The notes below the pieces were generated by a model. It had not been told where the DNA came from. It saw only the letters and a program-made list of their open reading frames with translations, and made no database searches. A stretch of DNA of 64,000 nt, from NCBI RefSeq assembly GCF_003096655.1, contig NZ_QEKQ01000001.1, positions 372,001 through 436,000 on the forward strand. Reading direction: 5' to 3'. Shown here piece by piece: positions 35,295 to 47,839 of this stretch; position 1 is the first letter of the stretch, and the number at the start of each line of letters is the position of its first letter. This DNA is from Tamilnaduibacter salinus. Lineage in GTDB: Bacteria; Pseudomonadota; Gammaproteobacteria; Pseudomonadales; Oleiphilaceae. The position numbers and the translations under genes are program-made.

Positions 35295-37886
35295 ATGGCC
35301 AACCAACACACCCCGTCTTCTGACGATCCGGGGCGTCCGGACGTTGACTCGGTTCTTCAGACTGAAACCGGCGGTCGCGCAGCCACGGGCCCAGCTGCGG
35401 TTATTCTGTTCATCGTGCCGGTGGTCTGGTCCCTGTTCCAGATCTGGATCGCTTCGCCGCTGCCGTTCATGCTGGAGTTCGGCATTTTCAACTCCACGGA
35501 AACGCGTTCCATTCACCTGGCGTTTGCGATCTTTCTCGCCTATGCCAGTTTCCCGATGATCAAGGGACGGACGACCACCCACGTTCCGGTGTATGACTGG
35601 ATTCTGGCGTTGTTGGCCGCGTTCGCCGCGTCCTACATCTACGTTTTCTATCAGGAACTGGCGCAGCGCCCGGGCGCGCCGATCCTGCAGGATATGATCG
35701 TGGCGCTCGGTGGCCTGGTGCTGCTCCTTGAGGCGACACGCCGCGCGTTGGGGCTGCCTCTGACGATTGTTGCCGCGGTTTTTATCGTCTATTCCGTTGC
35801 CGGCCCGTACATGCCGGCCGTCATCGCTCATAAAGGCGCCAGCCTGGAAAAGCTGGCGGCCCATCAATGGCTGGGGACCGAAGGGGTCTTCGGCGTTGCG
35901 CTCGGTGTCTCTACCAGCTTTGTCTTCCTGTTTGTGCTCTTCGGCGCGTTACTTGAGAGGGCGGGCGCTGGCAATTATTTCATCAAGGTGTCATACGCCC
36001 TTCTGGGCCACATGCGCGGTGGGCCGGCCAAGGCGGCCGTGGTATCCAGTGGCCTCAGTGGCGTTATTTCCGGCTCCTCCATCGCCAATGTGGTGACGAC
36101 CGGGACCTTTACGATCCCCCTGATGAAGCGGGTCGGGTTTCCGGCGACCAAGTCCGGTGCGGTTGAAGTGGCCGCGTCCACCAATGGTCAGCTGACGCCG
36201 CCCATCATGGGCGCGGCGGCGTTCCTGATGGTTGAATACGTGGGCATTTCCTATCTGGAAGTGGTCAAGCACGCCATCCTGCCTGCGCTGATTTCCTACG
36301 TGGCGCTGATCTATATCGTCCATCTCGAAGCCTGCAAGCTGCGGATGAAGGGCATCGAAAGGCTGGATCGTCCCACCGTCTCGCAACGGTTGCTCAACTG
36401 GGTCGTGATGCTGATCGGGCTGTGCGTGCTCACCTTCGCGGTCTACTACGGGGTTGGATGGACCAAGGGTCTAATGGGCCCGGCGGCGCCCTGGGTGCTG
36501 GCGGTGATGCTGGCCATCATCTACGTCGCGTTGATTGCCTACTCGGCCCGTTTTCCGGAGCTGGATCAGGAACATGGCGATATCAGTGAGTTGCCCCCGG
36601 TGGGTCCGACCGTCAAAACCGGCCTGTACTTCCTGTTGCCCGTTGTGGTGCTGGTGTGGTGTCTGACGGTCGAGCGGCTGTCTCCCCAGCTGTCGGCGTT
36701 CTGGGCGACGATCTTCATGATCGGGATCGTCGTGACCCAGCGCCCGCTCCAGAACTTCTTCCGCAATCGCGGCCATCTGTTCGGGGCGCTCAAAGGTGGG
36801 GCGTCCGACCTCATCCATGCGTTCGCGACTGGCGGGCGGAACATGGTCGGTATCGGTGTGGCAACCGCCACGGCCGGGGTCGTTGTCGGTACGGTCACGC
36901 TGACCGGCATTGGTCTGGTGATGACCGAGTTTGTTGAGTTCATCTCCGGCGGCAACCTGCTGTTGATGCTCATCTTCACGGCGATTATCAGCCTGATTCT
37001 GGGGATGGGGCTGCCCACCACGGCCAACTACATTGTGGTCTCGACGCTGATGGCACCGGTGATCGTGACCCTGGGGGCTGAGAACGGCCTGATCGTGCCG
37101 CTGATCGCTGTCCACCTGTTCGTGTTCTATTTCGGCATACTGGCGGACGACACGCCGCCCGTGGGCCTGGCCGCCTACGCGGCGGCGGCGATATCCGGGG
37201 CCGATCCCATCCGCACGGGTGTACAGGGCTTCACCTACGACATCCGGACAGCGATCCTGCCGTTCATGTTTATCTTCAACACCCAGCTGCTGTTGATCGG
37301 GCTGACCGGATGGTTTGATCTGCTGGTAACCATCGCCAGTGCGGTGACCGCCATGCTGGTGTTCTCGGCCGCTACGCAGGGCTATTGGTTCACGAAGAGC
37401 CACAAGTGGGAAAGTGTCGTGCTGCTGTTGCTGGCGTTTACGTTCTTCCGGCCGGGCTTCTGGTGGGACATGATCTACCCGCCCACGGAGATGCGTCCGG
37501 GGGCGACCCTCATGGAACAGGTCGAGAAAACGCCGGCGGACAGCAAGCTGATCGTTAAGGCGTCCGGGACGACCATCGAGGGTGCCGAGAAATCCACCTA
37601 CATTGCGTTTGAGCTGCCTGCCGGAGAGACGCCCGAGAAGCGCCTAACGGCGACCGGCATGGAACTGAGCCCGGATGGCGACAGGATGGCGGTGGACTAC
37701 GTGGAGTACGGCAGCCCGGCACAGAACGAGGGGCTGGCCTACGGCTGGACGATTGACGCCGTGCAGGCTGAGCTGGAGAGGCCTCCAAAGGAACTGATGT
37801 TCATTCCGGCGCTGCTGATACTGGGCCTGATCGCGTGGGGGCAACTGCGCCGGCGACCGCCTGAGGATGCCATTGCGACAGTGTGA
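35295..37886 (+). CDS. TRAP transporter fused permease (4TM + 12TM), TAXI type
   Basis: The 863-residue fused DctQM-like membrane protein has about 17 helices. The DctM-like part shows ISGSSIANVVTTGTFTIPLM and LGMGLPTTANYIVVSTLMAP, the two symmetric re-entrant motifs of the family. It ends in a soluble DUF3394-type domain (LTATGMELSPDGDRMAVDY). It uses a sodium gradient to import the ligand carried by the binding protein encoded upstream. ATG 35295 begins MANQHTPSSDD, and upstream in-frame codons are not convincing. Confidence 0.93.
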   Translation: MANQHTPSSDDPGRPDVDSVLQTETGGRAATGPAAVILFIVPVVWSLFQIWIASPLPFMLEFGIFNSTETRSIHLAFAIFLAYASFPMIKGRTTTHVPVYDWILALLAAFAASYIYVFYQELAQRPGAPILQDMIVALGGLVLLLEATRRALGLPLTIVAAVFIVYSVAGPYMPAVIAHKGASLEKLAAHQWLGTEGVFGVALGVSTSFVFLFVLFGALLERAGAGNYFIKVSYALLGHMRGGPAKAAVVSSGLSGVISGSSIANVVTTGTFTIPLMKRVGFPATKSGAVEVAASTNGQLTPPIMGAAAFLMVEYVGISYLEVVKHAILPALISYVALIYIVHLEACKLRMKGIERLDRPTVSQRLLNWVVMLIGLCVLTFAVYYGVGWTKGLMGPAAPWVLAVMLAIIYVALIAYSARFPELDQEHGDISELPPVGPTVKTGLYFLLPVVVLVWCLTVERLSPQLSAFWATIFMIGIVVTQRPLQNFFRNRGHLFGALKGGASDLIHAFATGGRNMVGIGVATATAGVVVGTVTLTGIGLVMTEFVEFISGGNLLLMLIFTAIISLILGMGLPTTANYIVVSTLMAPVIVTLGAENGLIVPLIAVHLFVFYFGILADDTPPVGLAAYAAAAISGADPIRTGVQGFTYDIRTAILPFMFIFNTQLLLIGLTGWFDLLVTIASAVTAMLVFSAATQGYWFTKSHKWESVVLLLLAFTFFRPGFWWDMIYPPTEMRPGATLMEQVEKTPADSKLIVKASGTTIEGAEKSTYIAFELPAGETPEKRLTATGMELSPDGDRMAVDYVEYGSPAQNEGLAYGWTIDAVQAELERPPKELMFIPALLILGLIAWGQLRRRPPEDAIATV

Positions 37887-37894
37887 AGCGTCTC

Positions 37895-37923
37895 ATGACA
37901 GGTTGGGTGGCCGCTGGTAGAAT
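37895..37923 (+). promoter_or_regulatory. thrS: Promoter of the thrS operon
   Basis: ATGACA (37895-37900) and TAGAAT (37918-37923) with a 17-bp spacer are near-consensus sigma-70 boxes. The start would be close to 37930, giving a leader of about 78 nt before thrS. Confidence 0.7.
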
Positions 37924-38007
37924 GCGGCTCGCGCCCGCGACTCGTAACGCGGTCACCCGACACCATGTGGTCTTTCGTACGGATCACCGCTGACAGGAGA
38001 CAGTTGC

Positions 38008-39933
38008 ATGCCCGTTATTACCCTGCCGGATGGCAGTCACCGCCGTTTTTCCCAACCCGTCACTGTTCATGATGTGGCCGCCGATATCGGCGCCGGCCTG
38101 GCGAAGGCCGCGATTGCCGGTCGTGTCGATGGCACGCTGGTCGATACCAGCTATGAGATTGCCGACGATGCCGAACTGGCCATTGTGACCGAGCGGGATG
38201 AGGACGGTCTGGAGATCATCCGGCACTCCACCGCGCACCTGCTGGCCATGGCCGTCAAGGACCTTTTCCCGACCGCTCAGGTGACGATCGGACCGGTGGT
38301 GGACGAAGGGTTCTATTACGACTTCAAGTACGACCGGGCCTTTACCACGGAAGACCTGGAGCGTATCGAGCAGCGCATGACGGAGCTGGCGAAGGAAGAC
38401 TATACGGTCACGCGCTCTGAGCTGTCCCGCGAAGAAGCGGTGCGCCTGTTCGATGAGATGGGCGAGGAGTACAAGGTCCGCATCATTGAGGACATCCCGG
38501 GCGATGAAAAGCTGTCGTTCTACCGTCAGGGCGACTTCATCGACCTGTGCCGGGGACCGCACGTGCCGAACACCGGCAAGCTCAAGGCCTTCAAGCTGAC
38601 CAAGGTGGCTGGTGCCTACTGGCGGGGCGACACGGACAACGAACAGCTCCAGCGCGTCTACGGTACCGCCTGGGCCAACAAGAAGGACCTGAAGGCGTAC
38701 CTGCGTCGGCTGGAGGAAGCTGAGAAGCGGGACCACCGCAAGATTGGCAAGAAGATGAACCTGTTTCACATGCAGGAAGAAGCCCCGGGCATGGTGTTCT
38801 GGCACCCCAACGGCTGGAGCCTGTATCAGGAAGTGGAGCAGTACATGCGCGCGATGCAGCGCAAGCACGGTTATCAGGAGATCCGCACGCCGCAGGTGGT
38901 GTCCCGCACGCTGTGGGAGCGCTCTGGCCACTGGGACAAGTTCGGCGATGACATGTTCACCACGGAGTCGGAAAAGCACGACTTCGCTATCAAGCCGATG
39001 AACTGCCCGTGCCACATCCAGGTGTTCAATCAGGGGCTGACCAGCTACAAGGATCTGCCGCTGCGGCTGGCCGAATTCGGCTCCTGCCATCGCAACGAGG
39101 CCTCCGGTGCGCTTCATGGGCTGATGCGGGTGCGCGGGTTTACGCAGGACGATGCCCACATCTTCTGCGAAGAGTCGAGCATTCAGTCCGAGGTGTCTGC
39201 CTTCATCGACATGCTGCACGAGGTCTATGCGGATTTCGGCTTCAACCGGATTCAGTACAAGCTCTCGACGCGACCGGAGAAGCGGGTCGGTTCCGATGAG
39301 ATCTGGGACAAGGCCGAAGCGGCGCTGGAGGAAGCGCTGAACCGTCAGGGTGTGGAGTGGGACCTGCTGCCGGGCGAGGGGGCGTTCTACGGGCCGAAGG
39401 TCGAGTTCTCCCTGCAGGACTGCATTGGCCGGGTCTGGCAGTGCGGCACGATCCAGGTGGATTTCTCCATGCCGGGACGGCTGGGCGCCCAGTATGTGGC
39501 GGACGATTCGGAGCGTCGCACGCCCGTGATGCTGCATCGGGCGGTGCTGGGATCGTTCGAGCGGTTTATCGGCATCCTGATCGAGGAATACGAAGGGATC
39601 TTCCCAACCTGGCTGGCGCCGACGCAGGTGGCTGTGATGAGCATCACGGACAACCAGCGTGACTATTGTGCGGACGTGGCCAAATCCCTTGAAAAATCCG
39701 GTTTCCGGGTCAATGCAGACTTGAGAAACGAGAAGATCGGCTTTAAAATTCGCGAGCACACGATTGACAGGGTTCCGTACCTCCTTGTCGTGGGTGATAA
39801 GGAAGTGGAAAACGGGACCGTCGCGGTCCGGACCCGCAAAGGCGAGGATCTGGGCACGCTGTCTCTGGACGATTTCCGGCGTATGTTGTCGGAAGACGTC
39901 GCACGTAAAGGTCGAACCGAAACGGAGAACTGA
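38008..39933 (+). CDS. thrS: Threonyl-tRNA synthetase
   Basis: The 641-residue class II synthetase charges tRNA-Thr. TGS domain (residues 1-60), editing domain with [15 protein letters not shown] and the Cys-containing [17 protein letters not shown]. The catalytic core includes [10 protein letters not shown] and [20 protein letters not shown], then the anticodon-binding domain. GGAGA precedes the ATG. The stop TGA overlaps the infC ATT by one base (A shared at 39933), so translation of the two is coupled. Confidence 0.98.
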   Translation: MPVITLPDGSHRRFSQPVTVHDVAADIGAGLAKAAIAGRVDGTLVDTSYEIADDAELAIVTERDEDGLEIIRHSTAHLLAMAVKDLFPTAQVTIGPVVDEGFYYDFKYDRAFTTEDLERIEQRMTELAKEDYTVTRSELSREEAVRLFDEMGEEYKVRIIEDIPGDEKLSFYRQGDFIDLCRGPHVPNTGKLKAFKLTKVAGAYWRGDTDNEQLQRVYGTAWANKKDLKAYLRRLEEAEKRDHRKIGKKMNLFHMQEEAPGMVFWHPNGWSLYQEVEQYMRAMQRKHGYQEIRTPQVVSRTLWERSGHWDKFGDDMFTTESEKHDFAIKPMNCPCHIQVFNQGLTSYKDLPLRLAEFGSCHRNEASGALHGLMRVRGFTQDDAHIFCEESSIQSEVSAFIDMLHEVYADFGFNRIQYKLSTRPEKRVGSDEIWDKAEAALEEALNRQGVEWDLLPGEGAFYGPKVEFSLQDCIGRVWQCGTIQVDFSMPGRLGAQYVADDSERRTPVMLHRAVLGSFERFIGILIEEYEGIFPTWLAPTQVAVMSITDNQRDYCADVAKSLEKSGFRVNADLRNEKIGFKIREHTIDRVPYLLVVGDKEVENGTVAVRTRKGEDLGTLSLDDFRRMLSEDVARKGRTETEN

Positions 39934-40475
39934 TTATCAAACAGCGAGCGAATCGGGGTGGGCGAGCGCCCAAAGCGCCCATCAATCGCAATATCCAGGC
40001 GACCGAAGTTCGTCTGATCGCCGAGGACGGTGAACAGGTCGGCATCGTGCCGATCGAAGAAGCCCTGGAAAAGGCGACAGAGGCCGAGCTGGATCTGGTC
40101 CAGGTGTCCAACTCCGATCCGATCGTCTGTAAGATCATGGACTACGGCAAGAAGGTCTTCGAAGAGAAGAAGGCCAAGGCCGCTGCGAAGAAAAAGCAGA
40201 AGCAGGTCCAGGTCAAGGAAGTGAAATTCCGGCCAGGCACGGAAGAAGGGGATTATCAGGTCAAACTACGCAACCTGGTACGTTTCCTTGAAAACGGGGA
40301 CCGGGGCAAGGTCACGATTCGTTTCCGCGGCCGTGAGATGGCACACCAGGAAATCGGTATGCAGCTCATGAACCGCATCGAAGGCGACATCGAGGAACTG
40401 GCCCAGGTCGAGCAACGGCCAAAAATGGAAGGCCGGCAGATGACCATGGTCGTTGCCCCCCGAAAGAAGAAGTAA
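39933..40475 (+). CDS. infC: Translation initiation factor IF-3, non-standard AUU start
   Basis: The 180-residue protein ([20 protein letters not shown], then [18 protein letters not shown]) prevents premature subunit joining and checks initiator codon pairing. The frame opens with ATT (39933-39935), giving the family-like N-terminus M-I-K-Q-R. GGAG (39924-39927) is five bases upstream. ATC at 39936 is a less likely alternative. AUU starts in infC are a known autoregulatory device, since IF-3 discriminates against them. A GTG-initiated shorter form at 40047 would lose the N-terminal domain and is rejected. Confidence 0.93.
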   Translation: MIKQRANRGGRAPKAPINRNIQATEVRLIAEDGEQVGIVPIEEALEKATEAELDLVQVSNSDPIVCKIMDYGKKVFEEKKAKAAAKKKQKQVQVKEVKFRPGTEEGDYQVKLRNLVRFLENGDRGKVTIRFRGREMAHQEIGMQLMNRIEGDIEELAQVEQRPKMEGRQMTMVVAPRKKK

Positions 40476-40587
40476 CGCCTGCGATACCGATCTCGGGAGC
40501 CCGTGCCGTTCCCGTAGCCCCGCCCCGGTGGCGGGGCGTCGTCGTTTCAGGGGTTGCCACGATTCCATAAAATGCGGAGTTTTAGAA

Positions 40588-40779
40588 ATGCCTAAGATGA
40601 AAACCAAGAGCGGGGCCGCCAAGCGGTTCAAGAAGACCGGTAACGGCTTCAAGCACAAGCACGCCTTCACCAGTCACATCCTGACGAAGAAGAGCCCCAA
40701 GCGTAAGCGCAACCTCCGTGGCACCTCCCAGGTGGACCAGCGGGACGTTCGTGCTGTTAAGCGCATGATTGCCAAGTAA
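40588..40779 (+). CDS. rpmI: Ribosomal protein bL35
   Basis: The 63-residue basic protein [20 protein letters not shown] continues with [20 protein letters not shown], the bL35 sequence. It is part of the 50S subunit. In this gene order rpmI and rplT are cotranscribed with infC. The 112-bp gap before it carries a stem GCCCCGCC/GGCGGGGC (40517-40537) that may belong to L20-mediated feedback control. That role is inferred from E. coli. Confidence 0.97.
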   Translation: MPKMKTKSGAAKRFKKTGNGFKHKHAFTSHILTKKSPKRKRNLRGTSQVDQRDVRAVKRMIAK

Positions 40780-40807
40780 CCGTCAGGATCAGGAGAAGGA
40801 TTGAACC

Positions 40808-42293
<1,486 letters not shown>

Positions 42294-42341
42294 TCGATCG
42301 CATCGACACACGAATCCGGACTTCAGAACAGGGCAACAGAC

Positions 42342-44714
42342 ATGAAATTCAGTGAACAGTGGCTGCGTGACTGGGTCAATCCATCCATCGATTCCCAGGC
42401 GCTTGTCGAGCAGATCACCATGGCCGGTCTCGAGGTGGACGACGTCCTGCCGGTGGCCGGTGATTTCAGCGGTGTGGTTGTGGGGCGCGTGGTGTCCGTG
42501 GAGCCGCACCCGGATGCCGACAAGCTCCGCGTCTGTCAGGTAGAGGGCAGTAACGGCACGGTCCCGGTGGTCTGTGGTGCGCCGAACGTGCGAGAAGGCA
42601 TGCGGGCGCCGTTTGCCGAAGTTGGGGCGCAGTTGCCAGGCGACTTCAAGGTGAAGAAAGCCAAACTTCGCGGTCAGCCATCGGAGGGCATGCTGTGTGC
42701 CGCCTCCGAGCTGGGTCTGTCCGACGATCACGACGGTCTGCTCGAGCTCGCCAGCGACGCGCCGGTGGGTGCAGACCTGCGGCGGTATCTTCAGCTCGAC
42801 GATGTGACGATCGACGTTGATCTGACTCCCAACCGCAGCGACTGCCTGTCTCTGCGCGGTCTGGCGCGCGAGGTGGGTGTTCTGAACCGGATTCCGGTTG
42901 ACGTTGATGAACCGCGAACGGTTCCGGCTGCCCACTCGGAAGTGGTGGATGTACGGGTGGAGGCGGCCTCTGACTGTGCCCGCTATCTGGGACGGGTGAT
43001 CCGCAATGTGGATCTGACCGCGGAAACACCTCTCTGGATGACCGAACGACTGCGCCGTTCGGGGATTCGTGCCATTGATCCGGCGGTGGATGTCACCAAC
43101 TACGTGATGCTGGAACTGGGACAGCCGCTCCACGCGTTCGATCGCGCCGAAATCAGCGGCGGTATCGTCGTGCGCCTGGCGCAGCCTGAGGAAAAACTGG
43201 TCCTGCTGGACGGTCAGGAAGTCACGCTGACGCAGGACACGCTGGTCATCGCCGATCACGACAAGCCGATTGCCATTGCTGGCGTCATGGGCGGTGAGCA
43301 CTCCGGCGTCAATGACAATACCCGTGACCTGATCCTGGAGGCGGCGTGGTTTAACCCGATTACGATTTCCGGCAAGGCCCGGGAATACGGGCTGCACACG
43401 GACGCCTCACACCGCTTTGAACGGGGTGTCGACCCGAAACTGACGCGTCAGGCCATGGAGCGGGCAACGCAGCTGCTGATGGATATTGTCGGCGGCGAAC
43501 CGGGCGAGATCGTGGAAGTGAAGAGCGACGCCGATCTGCCTGACGAGCCGATTGTTGAGCTGCGTGAGGCGCGGGTGTCGGCGGTGCTGGGCATGGACAT
43601 CGGTCGGACCGAGATTGAGGAAATTCTGACCCGGCTGGGGCTGCACATCGACAAACTGACCCGTGATGGCTGGAAGGTCCATGTGCCGAGCTTCCGCCCG
43701 GACATTGCCATCGAGGAAGACCTCATCGAGGAGATCGGGCGCATCTATGGCTACAACAACCTGCCGGTAACCGAGCCCAGTGGCAGCCTTGGGCTGCGAC
43801 CCGGTAACGAGGCCCGTCGCCCGCTGTCCTCCGTCCGCTCGCTGCTTGTGAACCGTGGCTATCAGGAAGCGATTACCTACAGTTTTGTGGACCCGGACAC
43901 CCAGGCGCTACTGGACCCGGATCATACCGGCATCGAACTGGCCAACCCCATCTCGTCGGACATGGCTGTGATGCGGACCAGTCTCTGGAGTGGTCTTCTG
44001 AAAACTGTGGCGTACAACCAGAACCGTCAGCAGAACCGGGTTCGGCTGTTCGAAACGGGCCTGCGCTTTCTCAAGGGCGACAAGGGCATTGATCAGGTAC
44101 CGATGCTGGCGGGCGCCGTCACTGGCCCGCGTGACCCGGAAAGCTGGGTCAACGGGCGCCAGATGGTCGATTTCTTCGATGTGAAAGGCGATCTGGAGGC
44201 GCTCTTTGATCTGCTGGGCGTGAGCGCGTCCTTCGAGACCGGCAGTCACCCGGCACTGCACCCCGGGCAGACGGCCGCGATCCACCGGGATGGCGAGTTC
44301 GTGGGATGGCTGGGGGCGCTGCACCCGAATGTGCAGAAAAAGCTCGATCTGAATGGCACGGTCTTCGTCTTTGAGCTATTCTTGAATTCGGTACTCTCCG
44401 GATATGTGCCTCATTTCAAAGAATTTTCAAAATTCCCGGAAGTACGGCGGGATCTGGCGATCGTCCTGGATGATGGCGTCCCGTATGCCGACGTTGAGCG
44501 TATCGCCCGCGAGCGGGCCGGAGACCAGTTGAACGCTGTCCGCGTGTTTGACGTGTTTACCGGAGAGTCCATTGGCGAAGGCCGCAAGAGTCTGGCGGTC
44601 AGCCTGGTCTGGCAGCATCCGGAGCGAACGCTCAATGATGAAGAGGTTCAGGACTGCTTCAATGACGTGATTGAGTCGTTGAAAGCAGAACTGGGTGCCA
44701 CACTGAGGAGCTAA
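42342..44714 (+). CDS. pheT: Phenylalanyl-tRNA synthetase beta subunit
   Basis: The 790-residue beta subunit has an N-terminal tRNA-binding fold ([17 protein letters not shown]), B3/B4 editing domains ([20 protein letters not shown] and [20 protein letters not shown]) and a C-terminal FDX-ACB anticodon-binding domain ([20 protein letters not shown]). It also edits mischarged Tyr-tRNA. The stop is four bases before ihfA, so the two genes are co-transcribed. Confidence 0.97.
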   Translation: MKFSEQWLRDWVNPSIDSQALVEQITMAGLEVDDVLPVAGDFSGVVVGRVVSVEPHPDADKLRVCQVEGSNGTVPVVCGAPNVREGMRAPFAEVGAQLPGDFKVKKAKLRGQPSEGMLCAASELGLSDDHDGLLELASDAPVGADLRRYLQLDDVTIDVDLTPNRSDCLSLRGLAREVGVLNRIPVDVDEPRTVPAAHSEVVDVRVEAASDCARYLGRVIRNVDLTAETPLWMTERLRRSGIRAIDPAVDVTNYVMLELGQPLHAFDRAEISGGIVVRLAQPEEKLVLLDGQEVTLTQDTLVIADHDKPIAIAGVMGGEHSGVNDNTRDLILEAAWFNPITISGKAREYGLHTDASHRFERGVDPKLTRQAMERATQLLMDIVGGEPGEIVEVKSDADLPDEPIVELREARVSAVLGMDIGRTEIEEILTRLGLHIDKLTRDGWKVHVPSFRPDIAIEEDLIEEIGRIYGYNNLPVTEPSGSLGLRPGNEARRPLSSVRSLLVNRGYQEAITYSFVDPDTQALLDPDHTGIELANPISSDMAVMRTSLWSGLLKTVAYNQNRQQNRVRLFETGLRFLKGDKGIDQVPMLAGAVTGPRDPESWVNGRQMVDFFDVKGDLEALFDLLGVSASFETGSHPALHPGQTAAIHRDGEFVGWLGALHPNVQKKLDLNGTVFVFELFLNSVLSGYVPHFKEFSKFPEVRRDLAIVLDDGVPYADVERIARERAGDQLNAVRVFDVFTGESIGEGRKSLAVSLVWQHPERTLNDEEVQDCFNDVIESLKAELGATLRS

Positions 44715-44718
44715 TGCA

Positions 44719-45021
44719 ATGGCGGCTTTGACAAAGGCGGATATGGCGGAACGCCTGTTCGATGAGCTGGGTCTGAATAAGCGTGAGGCCAAGGAGATGG
44801 TGGAGGCCTTCTTTGGCGAGATCAGCGAGTCGCTCAGTCACAACGAGCAGGTTAAGCTTTCCGGATTTGGCAATTTTGATCTGCGGGACAAGAAAGAGCG
44901 CCCCGGCCGAAATCCGAAGACCGGGGAAGAGATTCCGATCAGTGCGCGTCGTGTGGTGACGTTCCGGCCCGGGCAGAAACTGAAGCAGAAAGTTGAAGAC
45001 TATGCTGGAACCGAGCAATAA
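44719..45021 (+). CDS. ihfA: Integration host factor subunit alpha
   Basis: The 100-residue HU/IHF-fold protein ([20 protein letters not shown], then [20 protein letters not shown]) bends DNA as a heterodimer with IhfB. It is the normal neighbour of pheT in gammaproteobacteria. It may matter in this genome for leader-directed CRISPR spacer integration and for sigma-54 promoters, both of which use IHF in other bacteria. Its stop overlaps the start of the following MerR gene. Confidence 0.97.
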   Translation: MAALTKADMAERLFDELGLNKREAKEMVEAFFGEISESLSHNEQVKLSGFGNFDLRDKKERPGRNPKTGEEIPISARRVVTFRPGQKLKQKVEDYAGTEQ

Positions 45022-45367
45022 CAACGAGCTGCCGCCGATCCCAGGCAAACGCTACTTCACCATCGGTGAAGTGGCGGACCTGTGCAGTGTGAAGGCGCAT
45101 GTACTGCGGTACTGGGAGCAGGAATTCCCGCAGCTGTCGCCGGTCAAGCGCCGGGGCAACCGACGGTACTACCAGCGTGCGGACGTGCTCACCATCCGCC
45201 AGATCCGCAGCCTGCTCTACGATCAGGGCTACACCATTGGTGGGGCCAAGCAGAAGCTCGACAGCAAGGAAATTGAGGACGACACGTCCCAGTATCGCCA
45301 GCTCATTCGTCAGATGATTGCCGAGCTGGAAGACGTGCTGGATGTGCTCAACACGCCGGCCCGGTAA
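45002..45367 (+). CDS. MerR-family regulator downstream of ihfA
   Basis: The 121-residue MerR-type protein ([20 protein letters not shown], then [20 protein letters not shown]) has a winged-helix N-terminus and a dimerisation helix but no ligand domain. It is the conserved but uncharacterised gene found after ihfA in Pseudomonas-like genomes. It overlaps ihfA by 20 bp in another frame. ATG 45002 is used because it begins just before the family sequence; the ATG-like start at 44993 is inside ihfA without a ribosome site. Confidence 0.9.
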   Translation: MLEPSNNNELPPIPGKRYFTIGEVADLCSVKAHVLRYWEQEFPQLSPVKRRGNRRYYQRADVLTIRQIRSLLYDQGYTIGGAKQKLDSKEIEDDTSQYRQLIRQMIAELEDVLDVLNTPAR

Positions 45368-45379
45368 GTCCCCTGATTG

Positions 45380-45515
45380 GCCACGGAAAGCACGGAAACG
45401 CCCTTCGAGCGAAATCGAAAAGGTTTGACTGTTTTAAGGTCTGAAGGTTTTAAAGTTTTGGAAGCAGGCCTCGTGAGGTTATCCGCTTTAAGACTTTCAT
45501 ACTTTAAAACTTTTA
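45380..45515. repeat. Palindromic interspersed repeat, copy 2
   Basis: Second copy of the element at 20519-20655: GCCACGGAAAGCACGGAAAC, then CGCCCTTCG, TTTTAAGGTCTGAA, GTTTTAAAGT, ATCCGCTTTAA, ACTTTCA and ACTTTAAAAC. The CGGAAA flank lies to the left here and to the right (reverse complement) in copy 1, while the AT-rich core reads the same way in both because it is palindromic. It follows the MerR gene and may terminate that operon. Confidence 0.7.
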
Positions 45516-45643
45516 TTGCCCCATGTCTTTTGTGTCTAACCCCGCTTTATCAACACCATTCCTTACCATTCCGTCATCGCCGGAACTTCGAAGCCAGGGT
45601 AGGCTCTCACGGTCTTCACAGTCATGAAAAAAAGGAACTCGCC

Positions 45644-47212
45644 ATGCCGCTTTCCCGCTCCCCGCTACTGATCGCTGGATTCTGTGCCGGTCTGGCGCCG
45701 TCGATGGCACTGGCGAAAGTCACTGCGGTGACCCTGTTCCCGGATCAGGCCACGATTGAACGTGAAGAGCGGGTGACGCTGGAGCCCGGGGAAGGGCAGG
45801 TGACCATTCGAAACCTCTCGCCCGGCCTGCAGCCGGAGTCACTGCGTGTGGCTCTGGAGAGTGGCGATGGCCTTGTCATCCGACATGTGGACAGTCGCCG
45901 AGTGGCTTCCAGCCAGGCCTGGGAAGCCCGGCAACGATCACTGCGCGAAACGCTGCAGTCGCTGCGGGATGAGCGTCAGACACTGACCGATCGCATCCAG
46001 GTCGCCCAGTACCGTGTGGATCTGGTGGAATCACGGATCGCCGGGCAGGGAACGGGGGATTCGGCGTCCAGTGGAAGTGACGGACTGGAGGCTCGGATTA
46101 CGGAGTCCGCCACGGACGCCCTGGCGACGATACGGGCAGTTGAAAAAGAGCGCCGAACGCTGGACCAGGAAATCGAGCGGGTGCGGAAAGAGCTCGAGGC
46201 TCTGGGTCAGGGCCGCAAGTCGTCCATGGCGGTGACGATTGAATATGTGTCACCGGCGGCGGTTGATGCGACGGCACACCTGACTTACCAGACGCGCTCG
46301 GCAGGGTGGTCCCCCGCCTATGAGGCGCGCCTGGAGACAGCGGACAGTAAGATGGCGCTTCACTATCAGGCGGATGTAAGGCAGCAGACGGGTCGGGACT
46401 GGGAGGACGTGTCGATGACGCTCTCGACAGCCCGTGTGTCGGCAGGAGGGCGGTTGCCTGATCCGCCGCCGTATCAGGTCGACCTGTTCGAGCCGCGGCC
46501 TGAACCCGCCCAGGAAGCCGATGCCGCCCTGAAAATGGCGGTTCCGTCGAGTGCCGGTCGCGCCCGACAGGAGACAGCAAAGCTGGAGCAACGAGGGATG
46601 ACCCGCACCTGGCAGCTTCCGGGGTCGGTCAGTCTGCCCAGCGATGGCCGGGGCCGCCGGCTGACGGTGTCCGAGACCGTTCTGGACGCGAATGTGGCCG
46701 TGCACGCCGTGCCGGAAATCAACCCGGCGGCCTATATTCACGCGGCGGCCACCTACGACGGCGAAGCGGTACTGCCGGCCGGGTCGGTGAACCTGATCCA
46801 GGATGGCGTCTTCACCGGGCAGTCCCACCTCGACACCATCCGGCCTGGTGGGGAGCTGGACCTGTCCTTCGGCGTGGATGATCGGGTGCGTGTGGACACC
46901 CGTGTCGCGGATGAGAGCCGGGGCACCAAGGGCATGCTGAGTGGCGACGCCTGGGTGCGCCGGCAGCTCGTCTTCGAGGTCAGCAATCACCACGATCAGC
47001 CGGTCACGCTGAAAGTCTTCGGCCGGCTGCCGGTGGCCCGCCACGACGACATTACCGTCTCAACACTGGAGCTGACCAAGCCCTCCGAGCGCGACGTGGA
47101 CGACAAGCTGGGACTGCTGGCCTGGGATCTGGAGCTGGCGCCGGGGGACCATCAGGACCTGACGCTGGGCTACGAGATCGCCTATCCCGAGGAAAAGACG
47201 CTGCGCTGGTGA
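45644..47212 (+). CDS. DUF4139-domain exported protein
   Basis: The 522-residue protein has a signal peptide LLIAGFCAGLAPSMALA, an N-terminal DUF4140 region (VTLFPDQATIEREERVTLEP), a central coiled coil and a C-terminal DUF4139 beta domain (TVEYVSPAAVDATAHLTYQT-like and ELTKPSERDVDDKLGLLAWD). It resembles mucoidy-inhibitor (MuiA-like) proteins, whose function is poorly known. ATG 45644 has AAGGA upstream and starts the signal peptide; the longer open frame back to 45377 is translated repeat and is rejected. Confidence 0.85.
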   Translation: MPLSRSPLLIAGFCAGLAPSMALAKVTAVTLFPDQATIEREERVTLEPGEGQVTIRNLSPGLQPESLRVALESGDGLVIRHVDSRRVASSQAWEARQRSLRETLQSLRDERQTLTDRIQVAQYRVDLVESRIAGQGTGDSASSGSDGLEARITESATDALATIRAVEKERRTLDQEIERVRKELEALGQGRKSSMAVTIEYVSPAAVDATAHLTYQTRSAGWSPAYEARLETADSKMALHYQADVRQQTGRDWEDVSMTLSTARVSAGGRLPDPPPYQVDLFEPRPEPAQEADAALKMAVPSSAGRARQETAKLEQRGMTRTWQLPGSVSLPSDGRGRRLTVSETVLDANVAVHAVPEINPAAYIHAAATYDGEAVLPAGSVNLIQDGVFTGQSHLDTIRPGGELDLSFGVDDRVRVDTRVADESRGTKGMLSGDAWVRRQLVFEVSNHHDQPVTLKVFGRLPVARHDDITVSTLELTKPSERDVDDKLGLLAWDLELAPGDHQDLTLGYEIAYPEEKTLRW

Positions 47213-47304
47213 GTGTCCCGTCTGATTCATTTGCTGACCGACGTCGTACCGCTGGCGCCTCTGGCCGGGCCGCTCAGTCGATCAGCGAATGATCCGACGG
47301 GGCA

Positions 47305-47724
47305 TTAGCGGACGACAAACACTGAGACATCACTGTGCCGGACGATATTGGCGGCGTTGGAGTGCAGGATGTGCAGTCGGTCGCCAATGCCGGGTGGGTG
47401 TGAGGCGAGGACCACCAGGTCAGCGCCGGAGTCACTGATGGCCTCCAGCAGTTTGTCTTCCAGCTCCACAGCCGTATCGACGGACTCGATGACCTGGCTG
47501 GTGGTGTCGATGCCGTGGGTCTCGCCCTGCTCCTGGGCAAAGGTTGCCAGCTTCTGGGCGAGTTCCTGCGGATTATGCGCGGCACTGGATGGTGCGCTGC
47601 TCGTCACGGTGACGTAATGAAGGGTGGCGCTGTAGTGTCGGGCCATGTCGATGGCCGTCTGGAGCGCTTTGCTCATTTTGTCCGTGTGGGACAGATCAAC
47701 GGGCACCAGAATCCGTTTGTACAT
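47305..47724 (-). CDS. Universal stress protein (UspA family)
   Basis: The 139-residue protein begins MYKRILVPVDLSHTDKMSKA and ends with VVLASHPPGIGDRLHILHSN followed by SVFVVR. It has the Usp alpha/beta fold with an ATP-binding-type glycine motif (GIGDRL...SNAANIV) partly conserved. ATG 47724 has GGAGG just upstream. It is convergent with the DUF4139 gene. A stress-response role is inferred from family only. Confidence 0.9.
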   Translation of the reverse strand: MYKRILVPVDLSHTDKMSKALQTAIDMARHYSATLHYVTVTSSAPSSAAHNPQELAQKLATFAQEQGETHGIDTTSQVIESVDTAVELEDKLLEAISDSGADLVVLASHPPGIGDRLHILHSNAANIVRHSDVSVFVVR

Positions 47725-47839
47725 GGTCGCCTCCATTCGTTGCAGAGTGTGCGGCTGCGAATTCAACCGTTACGGTGATTGTCGCACCACAGCGGCGCGC
47801 CTGCCATCCTGTCCGGATAAACGGTCGCCAGGCGACCTC

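Noticed and set aside
45377-45643. N-terminal extension of the DUF4139 protein
   Set aside because: It is translated repeat sequence; signal peptide and ribosome site start at 45644.
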